A stretch of 64,000 bases of DNA from Arenicola marina (Eukaryota; Annelida; Polychaeta; Arenicolidae): assembly GCA_964019135.1 (NCBI GenBank), contig OZ025258.1, forward strand, positions 29,072,186 to 29,136,185, in the 5' to 3' direction. A program made the translations under genes and the position numbers. Within the stretch, counting starts at the first letter, position 1, and every line of letters starts with the position of its first letter. The notes beneath the pieces are model-generated. The model saw only the letters and a program-made list of their open reading frames with translations. It was not told the DNA's origin and did no database searches. Below, one piece after another: positions 18,243-30,992 of the stretch.

Positions 18243-20131
18243 GAGCGGTAATACGCTCTACCACTCGACCACTGAGCCAGGCGTGGTTCGAACCGGGGAC
18301 GTGTCGCTGTGAGGTCGAGCGCTCTACCACTCGACCACTGGGCCAGGCGTGGTTCGAACCGGGACCTGTCACTGTGAGGTCGAGCGCTCTACCACTCGAC
18401 CACTGAGCCAGGCGTGGTTCGAACCCGGGACCTGTCGCTGTGAGGTTGACCGCTCTACCACTAGACCACTGAGCCAGGCGTGGTTCGAACCCGGGACCTG
18501 TCGCTGTGAGGTCGAGCGCTCTACCACTCGACCACTGGGCCAGGCGTGGTTCGAACCGGGACCTGTCGCTGTGAGGTCGAGCGCTCTACCACTCGACCAC
18601 TGGGCCAGGCGTGGTTCGAACCCGGGACCTGTCGCTGTGAGGTCGAGCGCTCTACCACTCGACCACTGGGCCAGGCGTGGTTCGAACCGGGACCTGTCGC
18701 TGTGAGGTCGAGCGCTCTACCACTCGACCACTGGGCCAGGCGTGGTTCGAACCCGGGACCTGTCACTGTGAGGTCGAGCGCTCTACCACTCGACCACTGG
18801 GCCAGGCGTGGTTCGAACCGGGACCTGTCGCTGTGAGGTCGAGCGCTCTACCACTCGACCACTGAGCCAGGCGTGGTTCGAACCCGGGACCTGTCGCTGT
18901 GAGGTTGACCGCTCTACCACTAGACCACTGAGCCAGGCGTGGTTCGAACCCGGGACCTGTCGCTGTGAGGTCGAGCGCTCTACCACTCGACCACTGGGCC
19001 AGGCGTGGTTCGAACCGGGACCTGTCGCTGTGAGGTCGACCGCTCTACCACTCGACCACTGAGCCAGGCGTGGTTCGAACCCGGGACCTGTCGCTGTGAG
19101 GTTGACCGCTCTACCACTAGACCACTGAGCCAGGCGTGGTTCGAACCCGGGACCTGTCGCTGTGAGGTCGAGCGCTCTACCACTCGACCACTGGGCCAGG
19201 CGTGGTTCGAACCGGGACCTGTCACTGTGAGGTCGAGCGCTCTACCACTCGACCACTGAGCCAGGCGTGGTTCGAACCCGGGACCTGTCGCTGTGAGGTT
19301 GACCGCTCTACCACTCGACCACTGGGCCAGGCGTGGTTCGAACCCGGGACCTGTCGCTGTGAGGTCGAGCGCTCTACCACTCGACCACTGGGCCAGGCGT
19401 GGTTCGAACCGGGACCTGTCGCTGTGAGGTCGACCGCTCTACCACTCGACCACTGAGCCAGGCGTGGTTCGAACCCGGGACCTGTCGCTGTGAGGTTGAC
19501 CGCTCTACCACTAGACCACTGAGCCAGGCGTGGTTCGAACCCGGGACCTGTCGCTGTGAGGTCGAGCGCTCTACCACTCGACCACTGGGCCAGGCGTGGT
19601 TCGAACCGGGACCTGTCACTGTGAGGTCGAGCGCTCTACCACTCGACCACTGAGCCAGGCGTGGTTCGAACCCGGGACCTGTCGCTGTGAGGTCGAGCGC
19701 TCTACCACTCGACCACTGGGCCAGGCGTGGTTCGAACCCGGGACCTGTCGCTGTGAAGTCGAGCGCTCTACCACTCGACCACTGAGCCAGGCGTGGTTCG
19801 AACCCGGGACCTGTCGCTGTGAGGTCGAGCGCTCTACCACTCGACCACTGGGCCAGGCGTGGTTCGAACCCGGGACCTGTCGCTGTGAGGTCGAGCGCTC
19901 TACCACTCGACCACTGAGCCAGGCGTGGTTCGAACCCGGGACCTGTCGCTGTGAGGTCGACCGCTCTACCACTCGACCACTGGGCCAGGCGTGGTTCGAA
20001 CCCGGGACCTGTCGCTGTGAGGTCGACCGCTCTACCACTCGACCACTGGGCCAGGCGTGGTTCGAACCCGGGACCTGTCGCTGTGAGGTCGAGCGCTCTA
20101 CCACTCGACCACTGAGCCAGGCGTGGTTCGA
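18243..20131 (-). repeat. 66-bp tandem array of a tRNA-like (SINE-head-like) unit
   Basis: About 28 units of 65-66 bp. Read on the minus strand, each contains TGGTCGAGTGG (fits the Pol III A box TRGYNNANNNGG) and, about 43 bases later, GGTTCGAACC (B box), the spacing found in tRNA genes. The flanks GGCTCAGTGG and GCCTGGC resemble an acceptor/D arm. The anticodon arm does not fold well, so these are tRNA-derived rather than working tRNAs. Variants alternate (gagcc/gggcc; gtcgagcg/gttgaccg) in blocks of about 197 bp, showing higher-order copying. The 22-codon open frame (VERSTTRPLSQAWFEPGTCR) is a by-product. Confidence 0.93.
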
Positions 20132-20331
20132 NNNNNNNNNNNNNNNNNNNNNNNNNNNNNNNNNNNNNNNNNNNNNNNNNNNNNNNNNNNNNNNNNNNNN
20201 NNNNNNNNNNNNNNNNNNNNNNNNNNNNNNNNNNNNNNNNNNNNNNNNNNNNNNNNNNNNNNNNNNNNNNNNNNNNNNNNNNNNNNNNNNNNNNNNNNNN
20301 NNNNNNNNNNNNNNNNNNNNNNNNNNNNNNN
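20132..20331. other. Assembly gap (200 N)
   Basis: Exactly 200 N at the 3' end of the tRNA-like array. The true array length and its right boundary are unknown. Confidence 0.99.
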
Positions 20332-23040
20332 ACCCAAGAAAGGGAAGTTAATTTAGCCAGAGGGGGCAGGAAAATACCCCGGGGAGGGTGGGCGGGCTTC
20401 TATTATTTATACACCCCACCCCCCAACCTCCCTCCTGCCCTCACACCTACAAGGGATATAGCTCGGCCGTGAGAGGCAAATAGAGTGAATGCGTTGTGAG
20501 ATGGAGATTCGGGTTTTGGCTGAAAGTCGGATGGGGGTGGAGAAGGATGGGGGTGGAGGAGAGAGGGGGGGGGGGTCGCTACCTAAGCGAGAGAGTGTGT
20601 GTTGGAGAGGGTTGGGGGGCAGTCCCCCGCGTTCCCCACATGTCGTTTACTCTCCACTCAGTCTCCTCTACTACAAACATTTTGATCACAAACATTTCGT
20701 TTATATAGATATAGACCTTTGGAAAGCCGATTTCGCCACCGCCGCAGACCGCTAGAATAGACTGACAGGCATCTCTCTCGACTCGGGCCCCACGTGCCGG
20801 GCCTCCCCTCCCCCCCCCCCCCTCCCTCATTCACCCACCCACCCATCCGCTCCGTAAACATGCGATAAGATAACGGGGCGACGCCTGTCGGTCGTCGGTC
20901 GGTCCGGAGATGACCAGTGGAGAGTGCTTCGCCTAAGAATCCGAGACGTCCTAACGAACATACGGGCCTCAACGTCATATCTCTGGCGTCCCAACAACCC
21001 AATCCATAGCATCCATCCATTTGAGAGATTGGTGATGCAGGGTGGGATGTGGTGTGGATATGATGGTGGCCGCGGGGGCCAGGGGCGGGATGATGGTGGT
21101 GGCGAGGTGGGGGGGGGGGGCGTGAATGAATAAGGGGGCGGTACGGGTCACCACCCCAGGGGCAAGTGACAGGAGACATCCTCCAGGTGGCGCTGTCTTA
21201 GGAGCGCCACTCAGAGGGTTTCTGAGCCTACAAACAAACCGCTCCGGTCTCCATCCATCTTCCCCTTCTTGCTTTTCCCCCTCCCCCCTTCCCCCCTCCT
21301 GCCCCCCCCCCCCCCCCGTCTGTCTCCTGCCAGGACTTGAGTGTCATTTATACAACCACCGATAGAGGGCACTGGGGCAATCCGACCTGAGAGCCACGCC
21401 TTCGCAACTCTTCTCTTCCTGAAACTTAAATAACATCAGTTAATTCCCTGGGAGTTTATTCTCTCGCCTTCAGCCCTCACTGCTTGCCGTCCGTCACCCT
21501 TTACGAGAGCTCTGCAAAAACTTGTCCATTTCACGACAAGCATGTCATCGCATGCGCATGCGCCGTGACCCCATCGCCTTGCGCCAACAATAGGATTAAA
21601 AGACACTTAACCGTTCAGAGACCAGACGAGGTCAAACAAAACCAAGTACCCTGACAGTTTTGCGTCAGGACGTGTTTGAAAAGTTGCTTTATTATGCACG
21701 GGACGATGTTCGGTGTTCAGCTGTTGGAAGTGATAACGTTCCGCTCAGTTTTTCAGTTTTCTACATGCGGACTTTACTACCTGGCGAGAAATACGCTCTT
21801 AAATCTTGGAATTTATCGTGTTTTTTTCCCCTTCCTGCATCTGCCAATCCGTTTAACTTATAAACAGCGTAACGGTTTGGAAAAAACACATTGACATTCA
21901 GCTGTACCCCCGCGTTATACCCCCTCCCCCCCCCCTCCCGTCGTCGTTGTGTTAAAGCTGTTCATTGCAAAATTTTCGCTGCTCATAGTTGTTTGACTCT
22001 AATAATAGACTTGTTTAGAACTGTTTTGGACATGTCGTCGGGTCTTTTAAACTATGTAAGAAATGTGTGCGTTACTATTTCTGCCAATTTTGATGACGTA
22101 ATGCACCAAAAAGACATATCTACCTATCTATCTATCTATCGTTCGTTCGCAAAAATGCTGCATTGGAAGCTTTAACGCGTTGTTAACGACGGATACATTA
22201 TATATATGTATGCGACGTTACTTCATATTGTCCAATGACAGTGCCCCTTGCCCCTCCCCCCCGCCCCCCCCCCCCCCGCCAGTCCCGCGCCCACCACCCA
22301 CCAGACACTATCTATAAACTGACTTCCTTGAGAGGTTGCTGAGAGGACTGGAGAGGGAGGCAGTGTTACAATATATCACGGGATCTACATGTTTGCTACC
22401 AACCCAAGCCGCTCTGGGAATGAAGATCAGCGGAACAAATCTGGCGCCAGATGTCCAGCTATAACCGTAATCTCTACTGCCCAGCACGGAGATTGACGTT
22501 TACCGATGCCTTGTAACTATCTCCCTGGAGATTGAGTACCCAACCAGCGCCCCTGTATGTCACTGTGCTTGATACAATAAGCCCCCTCCCCCCCCCCTGC
22601 AACCCCCGCCCCTGGGTGCTATATCCCCTTGTAATAATAACCCCGCCACTCCACACGCCACCCCCCCAATCCCTCTGCGATTTCCCCCCCCCACCCTCTC
22701 TGCGACCCCCCCCCCTCCCCCACGCACACGCTTTGATACCCATACAAGGGTCATTTATTATTCAAATGGCCGCAGTTAAGCGGGTGGCGACAGACTGCCA
22801 ATAAGCCAGGGGTATGGCCCGCTTTCACGGGCTAAATGTTTAAATGTCCTGCCAAATGTCCAATACACTTGGCCTGAACCTGTACAGACCCTGTATTGAC
22901 GGTAACCCTTTATACTCACTCCAGTCAGTACACACACCGTTAGGCCGGGGAAAAGGTATAGCGGCCAAGTGTAAGGCAATCTGGTATATGTATGACACGC
23001 ACCCTAATGGATAGGGACTGCGTGTGTGCTGGTACATGTA
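20332..23040. other. No gene recognised
   Basis: Noncoding by inspection; several C or G runs of 8-17 (near 20571, 20811, 21110, 21303, 21927, 22257, 22585, 22683, 22706). No repeat array. Confidence 0.5.
21181..21196 (+). promoter_or_regulatory. CTCF-like motif
   Basis: CTCCAGGTGGCGCTGT fits the CTCF core YAGRKGGCRS. Sequence match only. Confidence 0.35.
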
Positions 23041-23043
23041 GAT

Positions 23044-23150
23044 CTATCACAGCTTAAGGGGTCTGTATCAGTGTATCACAGACTAAAACATCTATTCCGG
23101 TATATCACAGGCTAAAATGTCTCTAGCGGTATATCACAGGTTAAATCATG
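23044..23150. repeat. Degenerate 35-39-bp tandem repeat
   Basis: Three to four units of GTATATCACAGGCTAAA-type sequence. Confidence 0.7.
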
Positions 23151-23904
23151 CATCGTTTACAGTTGATCACAAATCCGTTTCTACAGTATTCTACAGCCTG
23201 TTGTTGGCTAGCGTCATGAACATATTACGTAACGTTGCCTCACGTTTTCATGCATGTGAATGAAGTCAACACAAACAAGTCAACTGGGTCTAATTAATCT
23301 GGAGCTTATGTAAATAAACCCCAGCGGTCGCAGACGCAATCCCCTTAACTGTAGCTTACGCATAATATTTTACCCGGAGTCAAATCATAGCCACAGAGGT
23401 TTGAGCGGCGCTGTTCTACGTGGTACTATTAGACAGTAGGTCTATGGTGGGCGGATTATCAAGCGTAAGCCAGGATGGGATTATTACTGCCGTTCCTGAT
23501 CCCGTTGCCACATGGGGGCAGCTGTGCGTATGTAATGGCTGTTTATTGATGTGGCAAAATGATTCAGCTGTTATTTTATTATACGAAAAAAACTAAACAC
23601 CTTGGTCATATACAACCGCGGGGTGGAGGTCTTTAGAATCTCGTTGCAACATATAAATATTGATGTTGTGTGCATTTGATATACGTGAGGACACTTGGAG
23701 GCTTGTATCTGAATATTGGATATATATATCAATGACATGTTATCGGGCGACTGAGGTGGGCTTGTGACTGGGGGATGTCGGGGGGCCGTGGTCAGTTTTT
23801 GTAGCGAGTTGTACGCTCGCCATGATGTTCCGATCTGTGAATGACTGGACCCCACACGCCATCTGCCGGCCGGCCGGCCGGCCGGCACAGCTCAGCTAGC
23901 TCTC

Positions 23905-23919
23905 AACAGATGGCGCTGG
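23905..23919 (+). promoter_or_regulatory. CTCF-like motif
   Basis: AACAGATGGCGCTGG, a good match to the insect/vertebrate CTCF core AGATGGCGC. It faces the opposite-strand motif at 24096. Confidence 0.35.
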
Positions 23920-24095
23920 TGACGACTGGGGGTGTGGGAGGGCGACGCGGTGCGTGCGGGGTTGGTCCAAATACCAAATGGAGGAATACTGCATGCGCGG
24001 AGGAGGAAGAGGAGGGGGAGGGGAGGGGAGGGGGGAGGTGGGGAGGGGAGGGGGTGGGGTTGGAGGGTGTTCACCAACGAACGGAAGTAACTGCT

Positions 24096-24112
24096 AGTGG
24101 CGCCATCTGCCC
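24096..24112 (-). promoter_or_regulatory. CTCF-like motif
   Basis: Minus strand GGGCAGATGGCGCCACT, convergent with the motif at 23905, about 190 bases apart. Confidence 0.35.
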
Positions 24113-24931
24113 ATGGCTTGTACGCCACCAGCGCCGCCTGACCTTGGAGAGTGGTACTACAGGAACCGGCGCCCGTCCTTCCGCATACGCCGATTATGAT
24201 GGATACACTTGTTATTTATTGGCCCATTATCCCTAATATCGCTCACAGGGCCCAGGGCTCGTAATAACGCATACCACCCTCTGCGCGAACAGGATGCGAC
24301 GTACGTACGTGTTTTACCAGCGATTTGGGCCGGGGGTGATGGGTGATCACGTCTTATTTGAGAATGATAAAAAAAGTGACTCGTTCACGAACCTTTTACA
24401 CCTAGATAATCATTGTAACGGTTATGATATTGTCATAACAAATAAGCTCAATTGCCGCGCCCTGCGCAAACCATGTCGAGTGAACAATTATTGGTAACTG
24501 ACATCTCTCGCCCCCCCCCCCCTCCCCCCGCCCGCCTCTCTTTTTCTTCGCGCTTATGACATGGCAAATCCACGCCGATCACGTGACTATGCCGGTATAT
24601 GTGACCTGCCATGGTGTTACCCTTGGCTGAGGTCGGAGACATCATGTCTAGGCGACTCCGGTCGATAATAGGAGAGGAAGCCGGAAGGAAGAGCAACAGG
24701 CGGCTGTGGCGTCCCCAGAACACGGCCGAACAGTTATGGCCCCCTGATCACGTGACTTGGGTATGCCTATGTCCGCGACCCGAGTGGAGACTGGGTAGGA
24801 GGAGGATCGAGTGGGTGTACCAGTGGGTGGGGGGTTGGGGGTAGGGAGAGGCGGGGGGTTATTTGATTAAGTGTCAGTGCGGGTAAACCGACAAATGTCT
24901 TTTTTTTTTCTTTTTTTTCTCCGCTGGTCCA

Positions 24932-24945
24932 GTTACCATGGTAAC
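24932..24945. promoter_or_regulatory. Perfect 14-bp RFX X-box palindrome
   Basis: GTTACCATGGTAAC is a perfect palindrome and a full match to the X-box consensus RYYNYYATRRNRAC. No adjacent gene seen. Confidence 0.4.
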
Positions 24946-25524
24946 GCGCCTGGGTACAGCCATATCCCGGTACTGTTACGTCCCATCTTGTTGCAATGGG
25001 TCATTCTCTGTCTAATTAGCTGGGCTCTCCTATTGGAAGAGGCAGTTTACGATGCCGGATGGCGACTGAGACGAATCGATGCCCCCCCCCCCCCCCCACC
25101 CACACACACACCCCACTCGTCGCAGTCCCATGGTATTGCCCACTTCTAAAGTACAATAGCAGTGATGGTGTGAATGGCCATGGAGCGAGCAGACTTTCGG
25201 TGTTAGGGGGTGGGGTCATAGAAAGCGCTGTTTAACCTTGGGACATTTTTTTTTTTGTTCGCCCCATATGACGCTGCCACCGTCACAAATGGTTTGTTTC
25301 CTCTGCGTTTTACGAGTGCGGCATATGGCTGGGATGTTTACCATATTTGGAGGTGGGAAGGATAAAAAGGCCGAGACGGCAGATAAAACGTGGTGCCATG
25401 GTGGCTGGTGGGAAGGAAATGCTGGTGGGGGTGCTGAGGGGGGTGGGGGGTACGCGATCCCACAGGGTGCTGGAAATATGTCAATTTCATGGCGTCCCGC
25501 GGCGCCGAGTGCCATAACTGTCGC

Positions 25525-25538
25525 GTTGTCCAGGCAAC
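25525..25538. promoter_or_regulatory. RFX-like motif
   Basis: GTTGTCCAGGCAAC, near-palindromic, followed within ten bases by a CCTAGCAAC half site. Confidence 0.3.
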
Positions 25539-25611
25539 GGCGCCAGCCTAGCAACGACCAGGGTACGGGAGAGGAAAGGGCTTCTCTGTCTCTGTTCTGT
25601 CTCAGCCACTA

Positions 25612-25652
25612 CCCCCTACCCCTACCCCTACCCCTACCCCTACCCCTACCCC
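25612..25652. repeat. (CCCCTA)n microsatellite
   Basis: About 6.5 copies of CCCCTA (TAGGGG on the other strand), a one-base variant of the metazoan telomere repeat. Confidence 0.9.
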
Positions 25653-28579
25653 TGTCATGGCTCACAGGATTGATTGAAAGATCCTGCTTCGAATGAACTC
25701 CTTCGCCTTTGGAGGATGATCTTTTTCGTGTGTCTGTTAAACATCGAAAATTGGAAATGAATTTACAAAACCCTGTTTTCCTCCTCTAGATACGATGCTC
25801 CAGAGCAGCAGCTTGGGTTTACACCACCACTCTCTTTTCTTTTGTAAACACGCAAAGCCTTAATCGTCGACTTTGGTCGGTGTATGAATGCTAACGAAGT
25901 CGCGTTCCTGGGCGGTCGGGGTCTTCCCGTTAAGCCTTGGGTCAACTTGAGATCTGACGCCCACGATGGACCTCAAGTCAACCTTGTCCGTCTCATGTTC
26001 CGTCCACTTGGAGTTACCACCCCACCCCCTCTCTACTCCACCCCTGCTCTACCCCACCCCATCTCTACCCCGCCCCATATCTATCTACCCCACCCCTCTG
26101 CCGCTATCCGCCAATCAGTATCCTCCGATAGCTTTGTAAACATGCCTCGGCGCTAAACCACGCGTCGAAACCAAGCCATCAAACTGTGTTTGTGTGATTA
26201 ATTTTCTGGGCAAGTGTTTTTATGCATGATGACATTTATTGGAGTAAAGTGAGCAATGTGACCCCAAAAGCTAACGGTTGACGTGATCTCCTGTTTTGTT
26301 GCTTCTTTTCAGCTTTGGGTGGGAGCGATAATATGTTTACTTACGCTCCATGATCATATTGATCGCCACATTTTATGTCGCTATATTAGTGTTTATTTCG
26401 CTGACCAGCCAGTCAGTCGGAGCAGACTTTATGCTTGTATTGATGCGGGAACCAGCCTTATTGTTCATGGACGAGTTCATTTTGCGATCGATTTGCTATT
26501 GGTTCTTTGCCAAGAATCAGTGAGCCATGTTTAATTGAAAGGAACGAAAAGGATGACATCCATTAGAGTTCAAGGAAGGGAGGGGGACACTGGTGCCATA
26601 TAGGCCTACTGACAAGCGGGGACACGGGTTCCGCTCCTTTTGCCTTCGCACGGTTGCCAAACCTGGCATATTTACGTGCACCGTTGGTAATTAACCAACC
26701 AGTCCTGTCCCGGGTGAAGGTTTTATGCGCGGACATTTACAGCTTTTAGTGCGTGCGGACGGAGGCTGGTTCCCTGGAACTGTTCCCCTTGTAACTCACT
26801 GGCGTCTTGAAGTATTCCGTAAACCAGTCAAGTGTACACTGCAGCCACTGCTCCCCCGCAGGGGTGAAAGTTCCCCACCGCTGGCTGCCGCTAGGTGGGG
26901 TTGTCTGTCGTTTGTCACTCGTCCCCCCGTCGTTGTCTGCGCTGTGTCCCTCGCCGCCGTTCTGGTGTACCGCACCAACGTCGATCGTGACGTCACGGGA
27001 GTCAGCCAGAGAATCCTTAAATAGCAGCAACTATTTTCGATTTGTATTATCCTCAGCATCAACGCAATCTCACTGGTTCCTTTCCCCTTGGGAGATGCGT
27101 ATAGAAAGTGGCTGCAGGTTTATCGCACTGAAAGGGGTTATTTGTACGGGGTCGATGCCTCTCCGGCGAATGCCATATCCGGTGTGATGGATCTGATCCA
27201 GTAGATGAAGGCACAGTGGCGCTCCCTATCGGGAGGAGGGAGGTGTTTGAGACACAAATCGAGCTCTTGGCGTGAAGGGAAGGCAGCCAGTGCGAACGAT
27301 CGGAACACGAGACAAGAGGGGTGGTGGGGGGGGGGGGGGTTAATCAAATCTGTCTGGGATATGGGTCTAGTTATATTTATTACACACACGTCGATCATTC
27401 TGCGCTATTCGGTATGCCGATGGGTGGCGCTGTCGGTCTGATGACGTCGCAGTCTGGTACCAAGAGTAGGATGGGCATGATGCCTCAGTTAATATCTCTC
27501 ACAGATCGGCCGCAGCCAATGGATTTGAGGCACGCGAAGACGCACAGTGACGTCACGATTAAATGGTAGCCCGCAGCGGAAGCCGCAGTGCATTATGTAC
27601 CAGAGCCAGGTGTCGGGGGCGGCGATCGTCTGGTGCACTATATATGTCCGTCCCATGTGGTCTCCAGTTCGCTTTCCACCCGCTAGGGGGTGCGCTCGAG
27701 GCACGGCAAGGCGCGGTTGCGGGGCGGGGAGGCTGGGGGGGGGGGGGGGGTAATGCGAGGGGTGCGGCCTGGGGTGATATATTGCCGGACACCCACGGTC
27801 ATCTTCCTTCAGGGTGAGGGCGTGTGGATGCTGGGGGAGGGGAGTGGTGGGGGGGGCATTCGTAGCGGCATGGAGCCATTATGGCGTTGGGCCTCCCTGT
27901 CTATGGCTGGCGACCTTTGGCATTATAACATTGTCGCCAACGAAGGGACATCAATTTGAACGACCTCAGTGTATCCCAGTGTATCCCAGTGTATCTGGTC
28001 ACACCCGGCCCCCTTGACCCTCCCCAACCGCCACCTCCGTGCCCCACGCCACCAACAAACAAACACACTATGCCATCGTGTCATAGCCTCTCCCCCCCCA
28101 CTCTCTCACTTCCCCGAGTTGCAATTACTGTGATGTCTATCTTCAATGATTCATATGACTCTCGCAGTAGACGCCAGTGGCCCTACCGTTGTGGACTTAT
28201 TTGCCCCCTTTTTTATCAGACCCTTTAAGCAAGCGCCCCACCTAGTCCCCCTCGCACCCACCCATCTCCTTGGCGAGAAACCCCTTTTTAACCCTTACCC
28301 CCCCCTCCCCTCCCCTAAAAAGGTATAGTGCTAGCGAGCCGTTCCCTGGTGCGTGATGTCCAGGGTGCGATGTATGGTACGAGATAGGCGTGCAGACCCT
28401 GTAATCCATAGGGGTCTTGTTAGATTACATCCGCTGCAGATTTAGCCTGCTGAGTAAAATATCTTTGCGTCGAAAGTATAAATAGTTGCTGTAAAGGTAT
28501 GCATATTAGTGGTCCCGCTGAAGCATACTTACCAAGCGAACTGCTGAACTGGGCCTAATTGGACATGATATGCAACATC

Positions 28580-28965
28580 AGATATGCCACAGCAAATGAA
28601 GCCTGGCCAAACCGGTCCTGCCACACCAGGTCTACCACGTTGGACCGGCAATGGTAAAATTGTCCGCATCAGCAGACCTGGTGCAGTAGACCTTCCACAC
28701 AGCACAACTGTCACAACGGTAGCCAAACCAGACCTGCCTAACCAGACCTACCTCACCAGACCTGCCTCATCAGACCTGCCTCACCAGACCTGCCAAACCA
28801 GATCTGCCTCACTAAACCTGCCTCACCAGACCTGCCTCACCAGACATGCCTCATCAGACCTGCCAAACTAGACATGCCTGACCAGACCTGCCAATCCAGA
28901 CCTGCCTCACCAGACCTGCCTCACCAGACCTGCCTCACCAGTCGAGATGCCACATGAGGCATGCC
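28580..28965. repeat. Degenerate 12-bp repeat CAGACCTGCCTCAC
   Basis: About 25-30 units around CCAGACCTGCCT(CA/AA/AT), more degenerate at the left end. Confidence 0.85.
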
Positions 28966-30504
28966 ACGCCAGGCTTGTCACAACAAAGCGGTCATTAATA
29001 ACTGGCAAGGGAAGGAGATGTCAGTGGATGTGGGGAATGGGGACAGGGGCAAGGGCAAATAATGAGCATGCTGTTATCTGACCTCTTTTCCTCTCCATGT
29101 AACCCCCCCCCCCCCCACCATCCTCCTCCCCAGTCCTGTGTATGGTTAATACACAGAGGAAATGCGCGGTCGCCCCCCCCCCCACACACACACACCCCGC
29201 CCTCCCCCGCGCCCGTTCCCTCCCCTCACCCTCTTCGGTCACTGTCACCCTCTTCCTCCCTCTCCCTATCCCTCTCCCGACCCCGGCTCTGTCCCACTCG
29301 CCAAGGTCGCTCGGCCTTGAGGGAGAGATGGCGGGGCTGGTCAGCGTCATCACCCAGGGGAGAGGGGGGCGGGGGGAGGGAGGAGCCCCTAGCTTCTGGC
29401 CACTGTATGGACCCACCCCGGGCCACGCCCATGCGCTCGCCCCTGGCGACGGCGGGCGCCGGGGTGGAGACCCTCGCCTAACCGCGGTCCTTTACTGCCC
29501 CGCTGCCGATGGCAGACCTGTGGTCACTGACACAGCGGGGGTGGGGAGTGGGGGGCGGGGCAGGGGCAGGTCCCTCATGGCGTACGGTGACCTTGCCTTG
29601 GGGCGTGGGTGGGTTGTGTTGTGAGGTGGGTGGGTCGGGCGGGTGATGCTGGGGTGAGGACAGTGCCGCTTCAGGCAAGGTTTGACCTTAGGGGGGACAG
29701 GCCGGCCACGATATGAACACGGAATATGCAGGACACCCATGCAGTAACACACTGCCTAGCGACCACCAAACCCGCCCCCCCCCCTCCCCTCACAACCCGC
29801 AACCTGGGCGACCAGTAATTAGAGTAACTCCCGCGAAACCCATTGCTACGGGCGGGTAAACACATTCACCGAGATAGTTATCACCTCTCACTCTGTCACT
29901 GACTGCTCCCGTTCCCTCATCACCCCTCCTCCCACCCCAACTCTACCCCACCCCTACACCACCCCGCCTCACCTCACCCCGTCCGACAATTACCCCGTAC
30001 ACTCGCACCCTGTATACACGTCAGCCAGCATAGAATACATTCGTTCCCAAGCGTGGACCCCAATGCCTCCCCCCAACCCCCCCCCCCCCCATACCCCACC
30101 CCCCAGCTTGATGGAGTGTGTAATACCAGATCAGGAGGACTCCGGGCCTATTGTCGCCCTATTGTCGCCGGGTGGCGCCACTGTCTCCGATACTGGCTCC
30201 ACACTCAAGCTGCTCCCAATGGAGCCACTGACACGTTTATAACTGGAGTTGTCGTTTGCGATCAGACGCGGACAGAGTACAGCAGTCATTTTCATACTGT
30301 ACAATCATGGTTCCAGCCGACAGCGACGCCTAGGAGGAGAGTGGGCGATATAGATATACTGCTATCGAACTGCGGTGGCGTTTTTCTTGGCTTTGGCAAC
30401 AAAAAATACGGTGTTATTTTGGAAGCGGGGGACTGCATGGCCACTTCATGGGCTGCGTGTTCTGTAGGGAGAATACGACTGTGTGCCGAGTGAGCTGCAG
30501 CCAT

Positions 30505-30818
30505 GTAATGGAGAGTTATTGACAGGCGAGCCGTAGCGGGGAGTTATTGGCAGGCGAGCTGTAATGGGGAGTTATTTACAGGCGAGCTGTAATGGGGAGT
30601 TATTTACAGGCTAGCTGTAATTGGGAGTTATTGACAGGCGATCTGTAAAGGGGAGTTATTGACAGGCGATCTGTAAAGGGGAGTTATTGACAGGCGAGCT
30701 GTAATGGAGAGTTATTGACAGGCGAGTTGTAGCCATATAGTGGGGAGTTATTGACAGGCGAGTTGTAGCCATATAGTGGGGAGTTATTGACAGGCGAGTT
30801 GTAGCCATGTAGTGGGTA
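30505..30818. repeat. 29/38-bp minisatellite
   Basis: About ten units of GAGTTATTGACAGGCGAGCT + GTAATGGGG; some units carry a 9-10 bp insertion (AGCCATATAG). Confidence 0.93.
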
Positions 30819-30884
30819 GTATGCATTGACAGACCAGCTCCAGCCATGGCTGTTGACCTAGCTCTGCCTGTGCCATCAGCAGCA

Positions 30885-30992
30885 TCAACAGCAGCCAGCC
30901 AGCCAACCAGTCAGCCATCCCGCCAACCAGCCAGCCAGCCAGCCAGTCATCCCGCCAGCCAGCCAGCCAGCCATCTCGCCAGCCAGCCAGCC
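30885..30992. repeat. (AGCC)n-type microsatellite
   Basis: CAGCCAGCCAACC and CCCGCCAGCC variants over about 100 bp. Confidence 0.9.

Larger units (their letters stand above)
23151..28570. other. No gene recognised
   Basis: Short open frames only. Holds a GGCC palindromic run (about 23868-23886), G-rich and C-rich tracts, and the motifs listed separately. Confidence 0.5.

Noticed and set aside
18243-20131. Cluster of functional tRNA genes
   Set aside because: A and B boxes are good but the anticodon arm and T stem do not pair properly; tRNA-like repeat is the safer call.
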